Positions 60,401 through 64,000 of a stretch of DNA of 64,000 nucleotides are shown here, piece after piece; positions within the stretch are counted from its first letter, which is position 1; the number at the start of each line of letters is the position of its first letter. Where the stretch lies: positions 1-64,000 of the forward strand of contig NZ_JAUYQD010000069.1 in NCBI RefSeq assembly GCF_030697375.1, given 5' to 3'. The DNA is from Rhodoferax sp. (lineage in GTDB: Bacteria; Pseudomonadota; Gammaproteobacteria; Burkholderiales; Burkholderiaceae_C). The position numbers and the translations under genes are program-made. The notes beneath the pieces were generated by a model, which was given only the letters and a program-made list of their open reading frames with translations, did not search any database and was not told the DNA's origin.

Positions 60401-60604
60401 GTGCGGCGTTTGCGCCCGATTGTGCTCACCGCCGCTGCCGCCGTTCTGGCCATGATCCCTCTGTCGCGCTCGGTGTTTTGGGGCCCCATGGCTGTTGCCA
60501 TCATGGGCGGACTCATCGTGGCCACGGTGTTAACCTTGCTGGCGCTACCGGCCATGTACGCGGCTTGGTTCAGGGTAAAAAGGGAGACGCCCGCAGCAGG
60601 TTAA
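57455..60604 (+). CDS. RND-family efflux permease
   Basis: A 1049-aa proton-driven inner-membrane pump of the AcrB/HAE superfamily. It has a cytosolic N-terminus, a first membrane segment near 24-42, two large periplasmic loops and twelve expected membrane segments. In the fourth, SLIIALGLLVDDAIIAVEMM carries the paired Asp used for proton relay. GSLIIALGLLVDDAI and a C-terminal ALMGMIQRNSVILIDQIEQD are family-typical. It resembles the branch that ends without a His tag-like tail and pumps drugs or organic acids. AAGG precedes the ATG by 6 nt, and it lies 7 bp after the adaptor. Confidence 0.94.
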   Translation: MKQEQPKESFNLSKWALDHTALTRFLMIVLLILGASAYFQLGQDEDPPFTFRMMVVRTFWPGATAQQMAEQVTDKIERTLQEVPNADKIRSYSKPGESTILFQVKDSTKATDVSNIWYTVRKKVGDMRLTLPGGIQGPFFNDEFGDVYGVIYALEADGFSSAEVKAFADEVRQKLLRVTDVNKVELFGVQDEKLYIEISQKRLAQLGLDMNQVLAQLAQQNAVEGAGAVQTPLDVVQVRVGGQFTAVDDLSAMPIRGSSGNQLRLGDIADIKRGYVDPPAVKVRHQGQQVIALGVSMAKGGDIIALGKALKVATDKIGTTLPVGVRLVNVQDQPKAVAKSVNEFVAVLLEAIVIVLAVSVISLGLHKRNGNVSWLKRYYVDMRPGLVVGITIPLVLAVTFLGMLYWGIGLHKISLGSLIIALGLLVDDAIIAVEMMVRKMEEGYDKVRAATFAYEITAMPMLTGTLITAVGFLPIGIAKSSTGEYTFAIFGVTVLALVLSWIVSVYFVPYLGTLFLKVKPHGVGEASHELFDTPFYNTFRKTVNWCVQHRWITIGAMLLTFALGIVGMGKVQQQFFPDSSRPEVLLDVWYPEGTAFAANEATTKRIEARLMQEPGVESVSTWVGSGVPRFYLPMDNIFPQSNASQFIILPQDLKLRESIRIKLPALMAQEFPEIRARVKILPNGPPVPYPVQFRVVGGEPSVLRERADEVKAVVRESSNMRGVNDNWNESVKVMRLEVDQAKARALGVTSQSIAQASKTLLAGSTVGQYREGDKLIDIVLRQPLDERSAITDIANAYLPTASGKSIPLTQIAKPTFAWEPGVLWRENRDYSITVQGDIVEGLQGATVTAELLPKLRALEASWKAKDLGGYRIEVAGAVEESSKGSASIVAGVPIMLFITFTLLMLQLHSFSRAMLVFLTGPLGIAGVAGALLLSGRPFGFVALLGVIALMGMIQRNSVILIDQIEQDRANGIPAWDAIVESAVRRLRPIVLTAAAAVLAMIPLSRSVFWGPMAVAIMGGLIVATVLTLLALPAMYAAWFRVKRETPAAG

Positions 60605-60607
60605 AAT

Positions 60608-60647
60608 AGCGGGCTGACCGATTTCAAATGTGAGGTCAAAGCCCGTT
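60608..60647 (+). terminator. Imperfect hairpin after the RND operon
   Basis: AGCGGGCTGACC (60608-60619) pairs with GGTCAAAGCCCGTT (60634-60647) with a two-base bulge. No T-run follows, so it may slow rather than stop transcription. Confidence 0.4.
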
Positions 60648-60691
60648 AGACTCTGTCCACCGGTGTTTTTGACCTTTCATGTTATTTTTTT

Positions 60692-60778
60692 GCGCGGGTG
60701 GCGAAATTGGTAGACGCACCAGGTTTAGGTCCTGACGCTGGCAACAGTGTGGGGGTTCGAGTCCCCCCCCGCGCACCA
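60692..60778 (+). tRNA. tRNA-Leu (anticodon UAG)
   Basis: An 87-nt class-II tRNA including an encoded CCA end. The acceptor stem GCGCGGG pairs with CCCGCGC. The D-loop reads AATTGGTAGACGC, the anticodon loop TTTAGGT has the anticodon TAG at 60726-60728, a long variable arm (GACGCTGGCAACAGTGT) is present and the T-arm contains GGTTCGAGTCC. All features fit tRNA-Leu that reads CUA/CUN codons. Confidence 0.96.
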
Positions 60779-60793
60779 TATCTGAGAACTTGT

Positions 60794-60838
60794 GGGCAGT
60801 CCCGCCGCTGAACAGCGGCAGGGCTGCCCCCATTTTTT
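60794..60838 (+). terminator. Strong terminator after tRNA-Leu, in the tig leader
   Basis: The stem GGGCAG-CCCGCCGCT with a 4-nt loop pairs with AGCGGCAGGG-TGCCC and has one internal mismatch. Six T (60833-60838) follow. It ends the tRNA transcript, but it also lies only 19 bp before the tig ATG. Confidence 0.85.
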
Positions 60839-60857
60839 AAAATCTAGGAGAAATACT

Positions 60858-62168
60858 ATGGCTGTTACTGTCGAAACGCTGGAAAAGCTGGAACGAAAAA
60901 TCACCCTGACCCTGCCCGTGGGGTCGATCCAGTCCGAAGTGGACGCACGTTTGCGCAAGCTCGCACGCACCGTCAAGATGGATGGCTTCCGTCCAGGCAA
61001 AGTGCCCATGAACGTCATTGCCCAGCGTTATGGCTATTCCGTGCACTACGAAGTGATGAACGACAAAGTCGGCGAGGCCTTCGCCAGCGCCGCTAACGAA
61101 GCCAAGCTGCGTGTGGCGGGCCAGCCCCGTATCACTGAAAGCGAAGCTTCGCCAGAAGGACAGATGGCTTTTGACGCGGTGTTCGAAGTGTTCCCCGAAG
61201 TCAAGATCGCCGATCTGACCACGGCTGAAGTCGAAAAGATCAGCGCCGAAGTGACCGATACTGCCATCGACAAAACCGTGGAAATCCTGCGCAAGCAGCG
61301 CCGTACCTTCGCCCAGCGTCCCCAGGACGCCGCAGTGCAAGACACCGACCGCGTGACGGTGGACTTCGAAGGCAAAATCGACGGCGAACCCTTTGCCGGC
61401 GGCAAGGCCGATGGTTACCAGTTCATCGTGGGCGATGGCCAGATGCTCAAAGAGTTTGAAGATGCCACCCGTGGCATGAAATTGGGCGAGAGCAAGACCT
61501 TCCAACTGGCTTTCCCCGCTGAATACCATGGCAAAGATGTGGCAGGCAAAACCGCCGATTTCATGGTGACCTTGAAAAAAGTGGAAGCTGCGAACCTGCC
61601 TGATGTCGATGGCGAACTGGCCAAGTCCCTGGGCATTGCGGACGCAACGGTAGAAGGTTTGCGCGCCGACATCCGTAAAAACCTGGAGCGTGAAGTCAAA
61701 TTCCGTTTGCTGGGTCGCAACAAACAAGTGGCCATGGATGCGCTGATCGAAAAGGCCGAGCTGGATTTGCCCAAGTCCAGCGTGCAAGCCGAAGTCGAAC
61801 GCATGATCGAAGGCGCCCGTGCCGACTTGAAGCAACGCGGTATCAAGGACGCTGACAAAGCCCCGATTCCCGATGACGTGTTCCGCCCTCAGGCTGAGCG
61901 CCGCGTGCGCTTGGGGCTGGTGGTGGCTGAATTGGTGCGTTCCAATGACCTGCAGGCCAAGCCAGAGCAGATCAAGGCGCACATCGACGAGTTGGCCGCC
62001 AGCTACGAAAAACCTGCGGATGTGGTGCGTTGGTACTATGGTGATAACCGCCGCATGGCCGAAGTGGAAGCCATCGTGATTGAAAACAATGTGACCGACT
62101 TTGTGTTGGGTAAGGTCAAAGTGAGCGAAAAGGCCATTTCCTTTGACGAGTTGATGGGTCAAAACTAA
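60858..62168 (+). CDS. tig: Trigger factor chaperone
   Basis: A 436-aa ribosome-bound chaperone and peptidyl-prolyl isomerase. It has an N-terminal ribosome-binding domain with the signature GFRPGKVPMNVI (about residue 45), an FKBP-type domain at about 160-245 (DRVTVDFEGKIDGEPFAGG, MKLGESKTFQLAFP) and a C-terminal chaperone domain of long helices. The start at 60858 has AGGAG 8 nt upstream. It heads the tig-clpP-clpX cluster. No promoter fits between the tRNA terminator and this ATG. Confidence 0.97.
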   Translation: MAVTVETLEKLERKITLTLPVGSIQSEVDARLRKLARTVKMDGFRPGKVPMNVIAQRYGYSVHYEVMNDKVGEAFASAANEAKLRVAGQPRITESEASPEGQMAFDAVFEVFPEVKIADLTTAEVEKISAEVTDTAIDKTVEILRKQRRTFAQRPQDAAVQDTDRVTVDFEGKIDGEPFAGGKADGYQFIVGDGQMLKEFEDATRGMKLGESKTFQLAFPAEYHGKDVAGKTADFMVTLKKVEAANLPDVDGELAKSLGIADATVEGLRADIRKNLEREVKFRLLGRNKQVAMDALIEKAELDLPKSSVQAEVERMIEGARADLKQRGIKDADKAPIPDDVFRPQAERRVRLGLVVAELVRSNDLQAKPEQIKAHIDELAASYEKPADVVRWYYGDNRRMAEVEAIVIENNVTDFVLGKVKVSEKAISFDELMGQN

Positions 62169-62206
62169 TCACCAGCGTCGCTAACGCAACGCAGTTGGTG
62201 GCATCA

Positions 62207-62249
62207 ATGGGGTTTGCGCGGGGCTTGTAGTCTTGCAGTCAAACCCCAT
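62207..62249 (+). promoter_or_regulatory. Long-loop hairpin between tig and clpP
   Basis: A perfect 10-bp stem, ATGGGGTTTG (62207-62216) and CAAACCCCAT (62240-62249), with a 23-nt loop. It lies 55 bp before the clpP ATG. It could end part of the tig transcript or regulate clpP; no good T-run follows. Confidence 0.45.
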
Positions 62250-62304
62250 TTGTCTTCATGGTTTCGATTTTTCGGTACAGTCACTACACTTCTTGGGAGA
62301 CGTT

Positions 62305-62934
62305 ATGAATGTGAGATATGGAGCGCCAAGCGCAATGGATACACAGGCACTTGGCATGGTTCCCATGGTCATTGAACAGTCAGGTCGCGGGGAGCGTTCC
62401 TACGATATTTACTCGCGTTTGCTCAAAGAGCGGGTCATTTTCTTGGTCGGCCCGGTGAACGATTACGTCGCCAATTTGGTCGTAGCGCAGTTGCTTTTTC
62501 TGGAAAGCGAAAATCCAGACAAAGACATCTCGTTTTATATCAACTCACCCGGTGGCTCCGTGAGTGCAGGCATGGCGATTTTCGACACCATGAACTTCAT
62601 CAAGCCAGAGGTTTCGACCTTGTGCACCGGTATGGCTGCCAGCATGGGCGCATTTTTGCTGGCCGCAGGTGCGAAGGGCAAGCGCTTCTCGCTGCCCAAT
62701 TCCAAGGTCATGATTCACCAGCCCTCGGGTGGTAGCCAGGGTCAGGCCACTGAAATTGAGATTCAGGCCCGTGAAATTTTGAAAACACGCGAGCAGCTGA
62801 ACAAAATCTTGGCCGAGCGTACCGGCCAACCGTTGGACCGTATCGAACGGGACACCGAGCGCGACTATTACATGTCGGCCGAGGAATGCAAGGAATATGG
62901 CCTGATCGATCAGGTTATCTCCAAGCGTCCCTAA
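62305..62934 (+). CDS. clpP: ATP-dependent Clp protease proteolytic subunit
   Basis: A 209-aa serine protease that forms the two-ring chamber used by ClpX and ClpA. The catalytic triad is Ser113 (AASMGAF), His138 (MIHQPSGG) and Asp187 ([10 protein letters not shown]). The oxyanion segment [10 protein letters not shown] is intact. The start at 62305 follows GGGAGA; a short propeptide is expected. Length is standard. Confidence 0.97.
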   Translation: MNVRYGAPSAMDTQALGMVPMVIEQSGRGERSYDIYSRLLKERVIFLVGPVNDYVANLVVAQLLFLESENPDKDISFYINSPGGSVSAGMAIFDTMNFIKPEVSTLCTGMAASMGAFLLAAGAKGKRFSLPNSKVMIHQPSGGSQGQATEIEIQAREILKTREQLNKILAERTGQPLDRIERDTERDYYMSAEECKEYGLIDQVISKRP

Positions 62935-62962
62935 GCATTTGAGCGGGCGATAGCGTCGCCGC

Positions 62963-62997
62963 AACGGTGTTCTTCTGCTGGAAGGGCACCGTTTTCA
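62963..62997 (+). terminator. Hairpin with short T-run between clpP and clpX
   Basis: AACGGTG (62963-62969) pairs with CACCGTT (62987-62993), with inner G-A/T pairs, followed by TTTTC-like sequence. It is a possible partial terminator that would set clpP above clpX expression. Confidence 0.45.
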
Positions 62998-63040
62998 TTT
63001 GGTTATCATTGCGCAATTTAGCGGAAAAGGCAGTCTTCAC

Positions 63041-64000
<960 letters not shown>

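Overview
The window reads as a chromosomal segment of a beta-proteobacterium of the Comamonadaceae, most like Rhodoferax, Polaromonas or Curvibacter. The basis is high-GC codon use, tRNA-Leu-tig-clpP-clpX synteny, hpnCDE squalene genes, a CcoG-type cytochrome oxidase factor, and at least five copies of a short dispersed repeat whose core GCTGCTTGCGCA I associate with this family. Genus is inferred, not proven.

Layout. (1) 1-12.2 kb: a two-component system (332-2949, minus) faces an unusual operon (3108-12191, plus) that encodes a secreted TPR protein, a long Orn/Lys/Arg-type PLP decarboxylase, an ATP-grasp ligase, a C45-type Ntn hydrolase, a urea-channel/M23-peptidase fusion and a YHYH protein. 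I know no described pathway with this set; it is the best candidate for an undescribed small-molecule system. (2) 12.2-16.1 kb: a triheme and a diheme cytochrome c, a chimeric LrgA/LrgB remnant and ccoG, all on the minus strand. (3) 16.2-22.1 kb: a MocR regulator convergent with a four-gene 2-oxoacid:acceptor oxidoreductase cluster. (4) 22.1-26.4 kb: an unknown secreted protein between two 154-bp direct repeats, an M14-like peptidase and a CYTH-CHAD protein.

(5) 26.4-47.3 kb is a phosphate-starvation island. It holds a siaABC-like switch, an olsB-plcP-agt-like lipid-remodelling operon, ppk, sixA, an EAL/GGDEF protein, ppx, a fasciclin lipoprotein and pstSCAB-phoU-phoB-phoR. Reading the upstream regions by eye, I find six arrays of PhoB-like half-sites at 11-nt spacing, before siaA, olsB, ppk, the EAL/GGDEF gene, the fasciclin gene and pstS. 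The siaA-like phosphatase and the EAL/GGDEF protein also share a homologous sensor domain. The picture is that low phosphate, through PhoR-PhoB, replaces phospholipids with ornithine lipids and glycolipids, manages polyphosphate and resets c-di-GMP signalling.

(6) 47.3-64 kb: a penicillin-acylase-family enzyme, a small membrane protein with a decayed TetR gene, hpnE-hpnD-hpnC, a soluble multi-PAS histidine kinase, an RND efflux pair behind a palindromic operator, tRNA-Leu(UAG), then tig, clpP and the start of clpX, which runs off the window.

Small repeats are frequent, and three copies of the dispersed repeat lie in-frame inside genes (hpnE, hpnC and the efflux adaptor). No CRISPR array, rRNA, complete insertion sequence or prophage was seen.
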